Shown: in pieces, positions 16,424-25,500 of the stretch
Numbering within the stretch: the stretch's first letter is position 1
Layout: every line of letters starts with the position of its first letter
DNA from: Calditrichota bacterium
GTDB lineage: Bacteria; Electryoneota; Electryoneia; Electryoneales; Electryoneaceae
Direction: 5' to 3'
Length of the DNA stretch: 41,150 nucleotides
Assembly (NCBI GenBank): GCA_018263585.1
Contig: JAANWZ010000003.1
Location: 1-41,150 of the forward strand
Made by a program: the position numbers and the translations under genes
Notes under the pieces: generated by a model
Told to the model about the DNA's origin: nothing
The model's input: the letters and a program-made list of their open reading frames with translations, nothing else
Databases searched by the model: none

Positions 16424-16989
16424 TACGACTGGCAGCCGGCCCGGACATCCGTGTGGTCATGGACACGAATGTATGGCTCGCTGCGGTCAGGAATGAACTG
16501 TTCGATGACATACTTCGCCTCGGGGAACACCCGCGCGTGTCGTGGCTCTTCCCGTGGGAGCCGGGTCTGCGAAAGGACGCGCAGATCATGGTACGCGAGC
16601 TGCTCGGCGCTCGCGATCGTGACCAGGAGCGAATTGCTACGCTGGTTCATGCGAACCGGATTTTGCGGCAAGCCGCCCAAATCCTGATCAACCAGCCGGA
16701 ATCCGACCGGTTCTACGACCTGTACAGGCGGTTCACCGGCGACGCCCCGTCACGCCTCGAGTTTTCCCACCAGTTGTTCTCTGCTCACCAGCCCCAGGAA
16801 GGTGAGATCATCGCGATCGTATGCGCGGAGCGGGAGGACGCGATCTTATGTAGTGAGGACGATGCCGCCCGGCGATTCGCAAGAACGATTCTGCCGTACG
16901 ACAACGTCGTTTCCATGTCCCCCCTTTTCAGTATCATCGAGAAGAGTGGCATCGATCTGCCGGGCAAACTGCGCGCCGGCCACGCTTAG
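16420..16989 (+). CDS. PIN-domain protein, putative ribonuclease toxin
   Basis: A 189-residue protein with PIN-nuclease landmarks: the first acidic residue in VVMDTNVWLAAV (Asp15), the mid-domain Glu in PQEGEIIAIVCAERE, and the C-terminal acidic patch in ILCSEDDAARRF, matching the usual 'GExxAI' and 'TDD' positions. PIN domains are metal-dependent RNases. It starts inside the stop of the XRE-peptidase gene (ATGA overlap), an arrangement typical of antitoxin-toxin pairs with the antitoxin first. The toxin role is inferred from fold and context only. A ~70-residue region between the first Asp and the Glu is longer than in VapC toxins. Confidence 0.7.
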   Translation: MIRLAAGPDIRVVMDTNVWLAAVRNELFDDILRLGEHPRVSWLFPWEPGLRKDAQIMVRELLGARDRDQERIATLVHANRILRQAAQILINQPESDRFYDLYRRFTGDAPSRLEFSHQLFSAHQPQEGEIIAIVCAEREDAILCSEDDAARRFARTILPYDNVVSMSPLFSIIEKSGIDLPGKLRAGHA

Positions 16990-17208
16990 ATGATGCACAG
17001 TACCCCACACCGCATTCCGCTTGTGTTGTTCGCGGGAGGCTTGGGCTGGCCGTGGCCGCCTCCACCCGGATCGGGTCGGATGAGAACGGGGCTGCTTCAA
17101 TCGGGATCGGGCTCTCCAAACCCGGGTGAGGGTGGCGTTTTCTTCGAACGCGGGGCTGGTAAACGAAACCCGGGCAATGCCGGTGTCGGGCAGACGCGGG
17201 CACGCCTG
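16990..17208. other. Short gene-free gap between convergent genes
   Basis: No gene is seen. TGAGGGTGGCGTTTT around 17125-17140 is identical to the 3' half of the aprBA terminator, but its pairing 5' arm is missing. AAACCCGGG fragments of the repeat family lie on either side. Confidence 0.4.
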
Positions 17209-17550
17209 TCACACGCTCCACTCGCCGCCGCCGTAGAAGGTGACGTCGAAGCGGGGGCCGAAATCGCCGCGGGGCGGACCCCAACGGTCGTGTACGGCGG
17301 TGACCACCGCCGCGCGCGGGCCGGCGCGCAGGCTGTCGAGCAGCGCGTGCAGCTCGCGCTCGGGCCCCTCCGCGATCACTTCCACCCGGCCGTCCGGGAG
17401 GTTGCGCACGCTGCCGCCGACGTGCGGGCAGCGGTCGCGCGCGGACATCATCACGAAGTGACGGAACCCGACCCCCTGCACGCGTCCCTCGACGTGAGCG
17501 TGCAAGCGGCGGTCGACGTTCTCCCGATCATGCCGTCCATGAACCATCAT
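17209..17550 (-). CDS. acyP: Acylphosphatase
   Basis: Hydrolyses the mixed anhydride of acyl phosphates. The ~100-residue core has both diagnostic motifs: HVEGRVQGVGFRHFV, with the catalytic arginine and phosphate loop, and GGSVRNLPDGRVEVIAEGP, with the catalytic asparagine. The tail FDVTFYGGGEWSV is a slightly extended ending. Two adjacent ATG codons (17550 and 17547) are possible starts; a GTG- or TTG-initiated extension upstream runs through repeat sequence and is not credible. It is downstream of the eIF2B-like gene on the same strand, 216 bp away. Confidence 0.88.
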   Translation of the reverse strand: MMVHGRHDRENVDRRLHAHVEGRVQGVGFRHFVMMSARDRCPHVGGSVRNLPDGRVEVIAEGPERELHALLDSLRAGPRAAVVTAVHDRWGPPRGDFGPRFDVTFYGGGEWSV

Positions 17551-17766
17551 CTCAATGCAGAGTCTTCTGCTACCTGTGCCACAAGTCCGCCGTGACCCCA
17601 GCAGGTGGAGCTGCGGGGCTACCGTCGCAGTCAGTGTTGCCCGTGCGGGCCTGCTCTCGCGGTCTCGTTCCGCGCTTGACACGCAAGCGCGGGCACGAGC
17701 AGGAGGATGAGACCCGAGGCTGAAACCCCGAGCCACCCGCAACCCGCAGCCCCCTTGTGTCGTCTG
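17551..17766. repeat. Gap with CCGCGCTTG palindrome
   Basis: CCGCGCTTG-N5-CAAGCGCGG at 17670-17692, again followed by GGCACGAG, with degraded copies of the CCCGGG-type module near 17645 and 17710. No gene is seen. Confidence 0.6.
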
Positions 17767-18684
17767 CTACGAGCCGCCGCGATCGACAGGAGCGTTCAAC
17801 GTTTCGGTGATGCGCGTGATCTCGGCCGGTTTCAACGGTCCGCGCTCCGTCCACACCGTGTCGATGTGCTCCGTCCGCCCTTCGCCGAACAGCGGCAACT
17901 CGGCGGGGATCTGCTGTTGACGCGCCGCCGCGGGTGGATCGGCCTCGCTGTCATGGACCAGTTTATCATACAACCGCGCGCCGAGGAACTTGTGCGTGGT
18001 CGTCCAGATCTGGGCCGATCCGCGGCCGTGGAACGCGATCGCGGCGAGCGCGCCGGAGCCGCTCTTGTTCGTGAACCGGTCGCCGGTGAGCGCATCGCAG
18101 CCGAGGATGAGCGGCACCGCCTCCCCTTCATACACCAACTCCGCGAGCCGTGTGTCCGATACGAGCACCGGTTCGAACCCAGCTTCGCGCAGTGCGGCGG
18201 CTGTGCGGACACCTTCCTCGCCGGGCCACGAGAGGCCCGCGTAAACTGTGCGCGGGATATCGATTTCGCGCAGCGCCTCGAAACCGGCGAGCACGGTCGA
18301 GCTGTACGAGAACGTGGCGAGCGGGGCGTCTGCACGGAACCTGCGGCGGAGCTGTTCGCGGAACTGTTCGCCGGCGCGGGTGAGCTTGTCACGCCAGCGC
18401 CCTGCGACCTCCGCGACCGTGCGCGCAATGTCCGCGGACTCGCCGCCGGCGCTGTGCGCGAGCGCGGAGGACAGCTCCGCGGTGAACCGGAGCACGGGCG
18501 CCATTGACGGCTGCCCGCGGCGTAATTCGGCGAGTGCGGTGTTGAGCGCTCCGGGGTCGGGGGGAACTCCCTGTTCGAAGGCGCGCAGGAGGGCGTCGCA
18601 GGTGCGGTGCACGATCTCGGCGGCGCCGTGTTCACGGTCCCGCGCGAGCGCCCGCAGCGCGGAACTCAGCGAGTGGCTGGTCAT
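17767..18684 (-). CDS. eIF2B-alpha/MtnA-like isomerase (sugar-1-phosphate isomerase family)
   Basis: A 305-residue member of the eIF2B/5-methylthioribose-1-phosphate isomerase/ribose-1,5-bisphosphate isomerase superfamily. The C-terminal Rossmann half shows the family pattern: TFSYSSTVLAGF, VYAGLSWPGEEGVRTA and LILGCDALTGDRFTNKSGSG, where the Asp is the expected catalytic residue and NKSGSG the phosphate site. The N-terminal ~115 residues are helical. It is shorter than typical MtnA (~340), so substrate is uncertain; ribose-1,5-bisphosphate or methylthioribose-1-phosphate are possibilities. An MTA-phosphorylase-like gene at 25843 makes a nucleoside-salvage link conceivable. It follows a small gene by 7 nt. 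Confidence 0.72.
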   Translation of the reverse strand: MTSHSLSSALRALARDREHGAAEIVHRTCDALLRAFEQGVPPDPGALNTALAELRRGQPSMAPVLRFTAELSSALAHSAGGESADIARTVAEVAGRWRDKLTRAGEQFREQLRRRFRADAPLATFSYSSTVLAGFEALREIDIPRTVYAGLSWPGEEGVRTAAALREAGFEPVLVSDTRLAELVYEGEAVPLILGCDALTGDRFTNKSGSGALAAIAFHGRGSAQIWTTTHKFLGARLYDKLVHDSEADPPAAARQQQIPAELPLFGEGRTEHIDTVWTERGPLKPAEITRITETLNAPVDRGGS

Positions 18685-18691
18685 TAGCGGA

Positions 18692-18916
18692 TCAGTTGTT
18701 CCGGAAAATGCTCGTCATATCGAACTCGTAGAAGTCCGGCATGCAGTAGCGACACCCATTGTACTCCTTGTTCAGCGGGTCGTCGAAAAACCGCTTCAGC
18801 CCTCCGTCCGTGTAGATCTTCTTTCGGTTGTCCTTCGGGATCTTGCTGATTTTGCACTCGTACTGCGGCCGCGACATGTCATGAACCACTTTCTTGTCGA
18901 GGTCAACGATCCACAT
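18692..18916 (-). CDS. Small conserved-looking protein with a C-x-x-C motif, unknown function
   Basis: A 74-residue protein that I do not recognise. It is charged and lacks a signal peptide or membrane segment. It has three cysteines: one in PQYECKISKI and a CxxC in NGCRYCMPDFYEF, which could bind a metal or form a disulfide. The start at 18916 follows GGAGG with a 10-nt gap, and TTGCAA-N17-GATATT lies upstream. The longer frame to 19081 runs through repeat sequence. Coupling to the eIF2B-like gene (7-nt gap) suggests a shared transcript. Its composition (many Asp, Lys, Tyr, Asn) differs from the random antisense frames here, supporting a real gene. Confidence 0.7.
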   Translation of the reverse strand: MWIVDLDKKVVHDMSRPQYECKISKIPKDNRKKIYTDGGLKRFFDDPLNKEYNGCRYCMPDFYEFDMTSIFRNN

Positions 18917-18962
18917 GGTTCTGCTGCCTCCGTACGTCGATTGCCTCCACCGCCGTCGATTC

Positions 18963-18991
18963 AATATCGGCAGCGACTCCATAGGTTGCAA
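18963..18991 (-). promoter_or_regulatory. Candidate promoter of the small-protein/eIF2B-like operon
   Basis: On the minus strand TTGCAA (18986-18991) and GATATT (18963-18968) with a 17-bp spacer, 46 bp before the start codon at 18916. Confidence 0.33.
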
Positions 18992-19269
18992 GCGTCCGCT
19001 CACGCCGTTGGCAATGCCGTGTACACGGACCCGGACTTCTGCTCGGGGAGGCTTGCCAGCAAGCTCCCCGCTCCCCGGCATATGCCCCGCGCCTGCTCGC
19101 AGGCCGGGGTTTGCTCAGGGTAAATAGCCGCCGGATCAACCGCGGTGAGCTTCGCTCCCCGCGGGCATGACCGGGAATTCGCCCCGCTCACGGCCATTCG
19201 GCATGTGCGCACTTGCCGGCGGGCTGCGGCGGGACGGCCGGGCGATTTCGAAACTGGGAATCCGCTCTC
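18992..19269. repeat. Divergent intergenic region with palindromes
   Basis: GGGGAGGCTTGC paired with GCAAGCTCCCC at 19045-19069 and CCGCGGTGAGC-TTC-complement at 19140-19164. These are variants of the two most frequent modules, with compensating changes on both arms of each stem. No gene is seen. Confidence 0.6.
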
Positions 19270-19275
19270 TATCTT
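19270..19275 (+). promoter_or_regulatory. TATCTT box 5 bp before the addB start
   Basis: The -10-like TATCTT ends at 19275 and the addB ATG is at 19281. Transcription would start at or next to the start codon, and no ribosome-binding site is visible. A leaderless addB mRNA is therefore possible; the -35 region is weak. Confidence 0.3.
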
Positions 19276-19280
19276 CCGTC

Positions 19281-22200
19281 ATGGCACGGATCGAACTGTG
19301 GACCGGTCTTCCCGGGTCGGGGCGGGCGCGTGCGGCGGCGGAGGCGGTCGTCGCCGCGGCCCGCGACGGGCGCGACGCGTGGTGGATCACGGACAGCCGG
19401 CGCCGCGCGGAACGCGTCGAACGCACATTGCTGAAAACCGCCGGCGGCGCGCTCGCCGGGGTCGAGACCGTGATCGCGGGACGGCTCCCGCAGCGGCTGC
19501 TCGACGAGGCCGGCCGGCAGGTGACAATCGTCCCGCCGGACGTGCGCGAAATGCTGCTGCTCGCGATCCTCCGCGACGACGAATTCCGCCGCGACGCCGG
19601 GCTCGAATTGAGCCGTGGCTGGGCGGGGCGGGCGTCACGGGTGTGGGCGCGCGTGCACGCCGGCGACGCGGACGAGGAGGCGGCGCGCGCGTTCCGGCGC
19701 TCGATCACGGCACGGTTCCCGTGGATGGACGTCCTCTTCGACCGTTACCAGGCCCGGATCGAGCGGTCCGGCCGCGCGGACGAGGCGACACTCGCCCACC
19801 TGGCCCTCGATGCGCTCGGCGCACCCGGCCTCGACCTGCCGGACACGATCGTGATCGACCGGCTCGCGCCCGTCTCCCACGCGCTGCGGCGCCTGCTGCG
19901 CGCGCTCGCCGGTCGCAGCGCGCGGACGGTCGTGATCGCGGACGAGTTCGACACGGAGCGGGTTGCGTTCTGGAACGCCGCCGGTGCGGGCGGCGCCGTG
20001 CTGCGCGCGCGCTCGTTTGCGGCGGACGCTCCGGCGGCGGCGTTCGCGAAATCGTACTTCTCGGTGGGCCCGGCGGAGGACACCCCACCCCCGGTTCCGT
20101 GTTCGCTCGCGATCGCCTACCATGCCGGTGTGGACGAGGAGGTGCAGGCGACGGCGCGCGAGGCGGCGCGGCTTGTGCACACGGAGGGCGTGGCAGAAGA
20201 AGAGCTCGCGGTCGTGTGCGCCGATCCCGCCGGATACGGCCCGCGGCTGCGCGCGATCTGGCCGCGCTACGGGCTCAACCTCGACGCGCAGCTATCCGAT
20301 CCGCTCGCCTCGCGCCCGCTCGCGTCGCTCGTGCACGGGCTGCTCGCGCTGCGTACCCGTGGGATGAGCCGGGAACTGACGATCGCGCTGCTGCTCAACC
20401 CGCTCGCGCGCGTGTGCCGCGACCGCGCGAGCGTGCTCCTGTTCGAAGTAGCGGCGCGCCGAACGGGCGTGCAGGACGGCCGCCAACCGTTCTCCGACGA
20501 ATGGGAGCAGCCGATCCGCGCGGAAATCGAACGAATGCGCCGGCGTGTCGCGCGGGAGGACGAGGAGGGGCGATCCGCGGAAGCCGCGGAATTGACCCGC
20601 CGCGAGGCGGACCGTCTCGAGCAGGCGCTCGCCGACACCGCCGGCCTCGCAAAGCTCATCGCGGACCTGCCGGACCCGTGCCCGGTCGAAGCCCTGCGCG
20701 CGTGGATCGAACGCTGCCTGCGTGAACTGGACGTGCAGTCGATGCTCCACGGCCGCGTGCGCGCGAGCGGACAGCATGAAGAACGGCTCGTCCCCGGCCG
20801 GCTTGACCTGTTGCTCGGGAACGTCGAGAGCGCGCTGCGGATGCGCGGCCGCCGTGACGCGCCGCTCGCGCTTATCGCCGAACTGTTCGACCAGGGCCTG
20901 CGCCGGATGGAGCTCGGATCGCCGCGCCGGGTCACGGGCGGGATTCCCGTGCTCGCGCCCGCCCACGCGCGTGGACTGCGCGCGCACACGTTGTTCGTGC
21001 TCGGGCTCACTGACACGAACTGGCCCGGTTCCGGCGCGTACGACACTACCGACCCGTTCGATCCGGAATCGGGCGCGCAGCAGTTAGCCGAATGCCGCGC
21101 GCTCACGCTCGAAATGCTGCTCGCCGCGCCGAACGTCGTGTTCAGCGTCCCGTGCCCGCGGGAAGGCGAGAGCCGGGAAGGGCCGTCCCCGCTCGTCGAG
21201 GAACTGCGGCTCGCGGAGCATGGTACCGCGCGCGAGTTTTCCCGCGACGATGCCCGGGACGTGTTCCACAGCCCGCTCGACCTGTTGCCGGAGATCGGAC
21301 GGGAACTCTCCGGGCCGGACACGTCCGCTCGCGAGCGCGCGCTGAAACGGCTCGCGGCGGCGAAGGCGGGCGGGGGCGGGATCGACTGGGACGGCGCGCT
21401 GCACGCGGTCGCCGTCGAAACCGCCCGCTGCGACCCGACAACGCTCACCCGCTACGAAGGCCAACTCGTGGGAACAGCCGTCGCCGCGGCAATCGCCCGC
21501 TCCTTCTCCGACCGGCCGCTGTCCGCCTCACGCCTCGACAGCTACGCGCGCTGCCCGATGCAGTTCTTCCACAGGCACGTGCTCCAGGTCGAGGAGCTGG
21601 AGGAGTTCGAGGAGGAAATGCGACCGCCGACAATCGGCGCGCTCGTGCACGAAATCCTCGCGAAGACAGTGCTCGCGTTGCGCGCACGTCGCGGCGGGCC
21701 GGTTGATCTCGCGGACGATCCGGACGAGACGGAAGCGGTGATGCTCGAGATCGGCCGCGACACGCTCGCCGCCGCAGACCGCGGCACGATCTACTGGGAC
21801 ATCGAAGCGGAAGCCCTGCTCGCCGGCCTCGGCGACGACAAGCCGCCCGGACGTTTGAAACTGCTGCTCGAAGAGGAACGGAAACAGAAACGGTCGAGGC
21901 TGAAGGACGAGCGGATTCATCTCGTCGAAGCCGGGTTCGGTGACGTGCAACAGGATGGGGACGTGTTGCTCGAGGAACCCGTGACCGTGGAAGCCGACGG
22001 CGAGCGGGTCGATCTGCGCGGGCGCATCGACCGGGTCGGCCGCCATCCGAAGAAGGGCTGGCGTGTCTGGGACTACAAGACAGGCGACTCGCCCGCGAAG
22101 GAAGAACTGCTGTCCGGCCTCGCGTTCCAGCCTGCCATCTACTTGTGGGCGCTGGAAGAGGCGATCCGGCGCGGAGTCGTGGAAGAAGACCCGATCGAAT

Positions 22201-22532
22201 CCGCATGCTACCTGAGGCTGAAAGAAGAGAAGACTTCTCCGTCCAACGACCTCAAGTACACCGACTTCGATGACGCACGCGACCACCTCTCCCGCTCGCT
22301 CATCTCTATCCGCCGCGCGATGCTCGCCGGCCGCTTCCACCACCCGCTCGCCCAGCACGACAAACTGTGCAAGAACAGCGAGCACAACTACTGCCCGTTC
22401 AAACACGTGTGCCGGCGCGACCACGCCGTGTTCGCGCAGCGGGAAACCGGGCTCGCCGGTGGCGCGCTCGAGAACGCGTACCTGACGCCGTTTCACGGCC
22501 GCCTCTGGGAGCGGCGGGAGGGCGCGCAATGA
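19281..22532 (+). CDS. addB: AddB-type ATP-dependent nuclease subunit (PD-(D/E)XK, Fe-S)
   Basis: The 1083-residue partner of AddA in the AddAB helicase-nuclease that resects double-strand breaks for RecA loading. The N-terminus has a degenerate Walker-A-like GLPGSGRAR (Arg for the usual Lys). The C-terminal nuclease shows LRGRIDRVG and VWDYKTGDSP (PD-(D/E)XK acidic residues and Lys), then the LAFQPAIYLWALEEA helix. Four cysteines, one in SYARCPMQFF and three in KLCKNSEHNYCPFKHVC, match the AddB Fe-S staple around the nuclease. The ATG at 19281 begins a family-like MARIELWTGLPGSG; a longer frame upstream crosses repeats. It overlaps addA by 4 nt (ATGA). Confidence 0.88.
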   Translation: MARIELWTGLPGSGRARAAAEAVVAAARDGRDAWWITDSRRRAERVERTLLKTAGGALAGVETVIAGRLPQRLLDEAGRQVTIVPPDVREMLLLAILRDDEFRRDAGLELSRGWAGRASRVWARVHAGDADEEAARAFRRSITARFPWMDVLFDRYQARIERSGRADEATLAHLALDALGAPGLDLPDTIVIDRLAPVSHALRRLLRALAGRSARTVVIADEFDTERVAFWNAAGAGGAVLRARSFAADAPAAAFAKSYFSVGPAEDTPPPVPCSLAIAYHAGVDEEVQATAREAARLVHTEGVAEEELAVVCADPAGYGPRLRAIWPRYGLNLDAQLSDPLASRPLASLVHGLLALRTRGMSRELTIALLLNPLARVCRDRASVLLFEVAARRTGVQDGRQPFSDEWEQPIRAEIERMRRRVAREDEEGRSAEAAELTRREADRLEQALADTAGLAKLIADLPDPCPVEALRAWIERCLRELDVQSMLHGRVRASGQHEERLVPGRLDLLLGNVESALRMRGRRDAPLALIAELFDQGLRRMELGSPRRVTGGIPVLAPAHARGLRAHTLFVLGLTDTNWPGSGAYDTTDPFDPESGAQQLAECRALTLEMLLAAPNVVFSVPCPREGESREGPSPLVEELRLAEHGTAREFSRDDARDVFHSPLDLLPEIGRELSGPDTSARERALKRLAAAKAGGGGIDWDGALHAVAVETARCDPTTLTRYEGQLVGTAVAAAIARSFSDRPLSASRLDSYARCPMQFFHRHVLQVEELEEFEEEMRPPTIGALVHEILAKTVLALRARRGGPVDLADDPDETEAVMLEIGRDTLAAADRGTIYWDIEAEALLAGLGDDKPPGRLKLLLEEERKQKRSRLKDERIHLVEAGFGDVQQDGDVLLEEPVTVEADGERVDLRGRIDRVGRHPKKGWRVWDYKTGDSPAKEELLSGLAFQPAIYLWALEEAIRRGVVEEDPIESACYLRLKEEKTSPSNDLKYTDFDDARDHLSRSLISIRRAMLAGRFHHPLAQHDKLCKNSEHNYCPFKHVCRRDHAVFAQRETGLAGGALENAYLTPFHGRLWERREGAQ

Positions 22533-25500
22533 GCGTTCCGCTCGACTTCACGGAGGCGCAGGAGACCGTGCTCGATCTGTCCGGCGGCCTCCTCGTCACC
22601 GCCGGCGCGGGATCGGGGAAGACGAGCGTGCTCGTTGAACGGTACGTGCGCCTGCTCGGCAAACCCGGGCACGACCCGGTGTCGGTGGTCGCGCTCACGT
22701 TCAGCCGCCCGGCGGCCGCGTCGCTGAGGACGCGCATCCACCGCCGCCTGCTGCTCGAAATGCAGAGCGATCCGGCACGAGCGGAAATGTGGCGCAGGCA
22801 CCGGGACGCGATGTTGAACGCGCGCATCGGCACGTTTCACAGCTTCTGCAGCCGGCTCATACGCACGTTCTCGCTCGAGGCAGGTGTCGATCCGGAGGTC
22901 ACCGTCGGCCTGGAGGCGGAAAGGCGGCAGGAAGAGGCATTGGACGCGCACCTGCGCCGACTCGCGTTCGCGCGCGATCCCGACTACGGCGCGCTGCTGC
23001 GGCAGTTTTCGAAGAAGCCGGTCCGGAACGCGCGCCAGATCATGCGCCTGCTACTCAGTTCGCCGCCACTGCGCGAAGCTGCCGCGCACGCGGCAACCGA
23101 CCGTGACGAAGCGGCCCGGTTCCTCGAAACCACAGCCCGCGAACTCGCGCCGCGCTACGGGATGGGCGGCGACGAGACCGCCGCCCCGCTCACGCACCAC
23201 GGCTTCCTCGACACGATCGCGCTCGCGTTCAAGCTCGTGAAACCGGTCGCGGACGCCGAGCCCGACCCCGCGTTCTCGCTCAGCTACGACAACCTCGAAC
23301 GGCGCGCGCTCGCCCTGCTCGAGTCGGACAGTGACGCGTCGCGGCTGATCCGCCGTTCGATCTCCGCGCTGCTGATCGATGAGCTGCAGGACACATCAAC
23401 CGTGCAGTGGCGACTGATCGAGGCGATCGCGCGTGACGAACGCGCCGCGCTCGACGCGTCGAAGCTGTTTCTCGTCGGGGATGAAAAGCAGTCGATCTAC
23501 GGGTTCCGCAAGGCAAACGTGACCGTCCTCCGCAAGGCCCGCGACCACGCATCGCGCTCCGCCGGGCCTTTCCGCGAGCAGCCGCTGTCGGACAACTTCC
23601 GCACGCAGCCGCCGCTCGTGGATGCGTTGAACCCGGTGTTGCGCAGGCTGCTCACGCACGGCGTCGCGGGGGACGAGGACTACGTCGCGCAGCCGCAGGA
23701 CCTCGCGCCGCGGCGTGACGATCGCGGGCCCGTGGACGGCCGGTTCGAGACGCGCGTGGTCGTCGGGGGGAAGCGTCCGGCGGCGATGGGACACGTAACC
23801 CGGGCGTTAACTGAGTTGGTTGCGGGCGGCGCCGGCCCGGATTCGCAACAACGCATATACGAATATAGCGACATCGCGATATTGATCCCCTCCCGCACAC
23901 CCCTCCCCGAGCTCGAAACCGCGCTTCAGAACGACAGCATCCCCTACGTGATCCACTCGCGAAAGGACTTCTTCGCGCGCGAGGAAATCCGCGATACGAT
24001 CACCCTGATCGACGCGCTCGCGAACCCGCGTAACTGTCTCGCGCTCGCCGGCGCCCTGCGCGGGCCGGTGTTCAACCTCCCGGACACCGCCCTCGCGACC
24101 CTGTTCTTCAACGAGATCCGCCCGCTCGAACGCTGGCGCCGCCTGCTCGACGGCGGCGAGCCGCAGTGGGCGGCGGTGCTCGACGAAGAGGACTGGGCCG
24201 CGCTGCGCCGTGGGCACGCGCTGTGGAGCGAGCTCGCACAGCGCGCCGGCTCGGAGAACCCTGCGCACTGGCTGCGCCGCGCGCTCGAGGCCGGCGGGGC
24301 GTGGGCCGCGTACGCGACCGGCCGGCGCGGCCGCCAGCGCATCGCGAACCTCACCCGCCTGCTCGCGCTCGTCCAGGAAATCGGTAGCGAACAGGGGCCG
24401 TCCCTGCGCCGCCTCAAACGCCGTCTCGACGAGGAACAGGCCGATGACGAAGGCGTGGACGACCCGGAATCGCATGTCAACGCCGGCGAGGGCGTGCAGA
24501 TCATGACGATCCACGCCGCGAAGGGGCTGGAGTTTCCGGCCGTCGTGCTCCCTTTGGCGGGAACCGTGCGCAAGAACAGGGGCGACGTGAAGACGGGCTC
24601 GCTGCTCGCTCCCGAGCACGGGCCGTTCGCCGCGCTCGTTGACCCCGCGCTGATCGAGACGGCCGTCGCGAGCGGGGAAGATGGGTCGGAATCGCTGTAC
24701 ACGTGGATGAAGGATCGGTTCTCACGCAGCGAGGAACACGCGGAACGCCTGCGCCTGCTCTACGTCGCCGCGACCCGCGCCCGCGACCGGCTCATCGTGC
24801 TCCCCCACATCCCCGAAAGCCAGTCCCGCCTCAACCTGGACAAGGACAGCGATGCGGACCTGTGGCTGCGCGCGGCGGGGGTGGGTTTCGGTGATGACGG
24901 CTCCCCGATCGCGCCGCACGACACCGGCGGGATGATCTACACTGAGCTGACGCCCGGCGAACTCGCCGATGCGAGAGAGGAGCTGCCCCGCTCAATCCAA
25001 CTGCCTGAGCGCGTGGAAACGGACGCGGCCGCGGACCCGTCCGTGCAGCTCGTGTCATCCGTCCCTGAGCTGACGCTGCGGCTCCCGCTCGAGGCGTTCG
25101 CCGCGTACCTCGCGAATGAGACAGCCGACCGGCGGGACGCGCTGCTCGCGTTCGGGCGCACGGACGGTGCTCACCCGGCGCTCGGCGTTGCGATGCCGGA
25201 GTCGGCTTCCGAAACGGACGGCGAGCACGAGCCGATCGCGCGGTCGGACGGCGCAGTTTCGGCCGGTCCGCCGGACGTGCTCCGGCTGAGCGGCACGCTG
25301 TTCCACCGGGCCGTGCAGCGGTTCGGCCCGGGGGTCGGATGGGACGCGGTGGAACCGTGGGCGGACGGCGCCGTTCGCGAGCTCGCGGAGCGGTCCCTGC
25401 GTGAACCGATTCTCACCCGGTTGCGCGAGCTGATCGATGCCGGCGGCGCGCACGAGTGGGGCAACGCGGCAGGCGCCCGGCGCGAGTTGCCCGTGCTGCT

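Noticed and set aside
17125-17140. Terminator for the PIN gene, from TGAGGGTGGCGTTTT
   Set aside because: It matches only the 3' half of the aprBA terminator; the 5' pairing arm is absent, so no stem forms.
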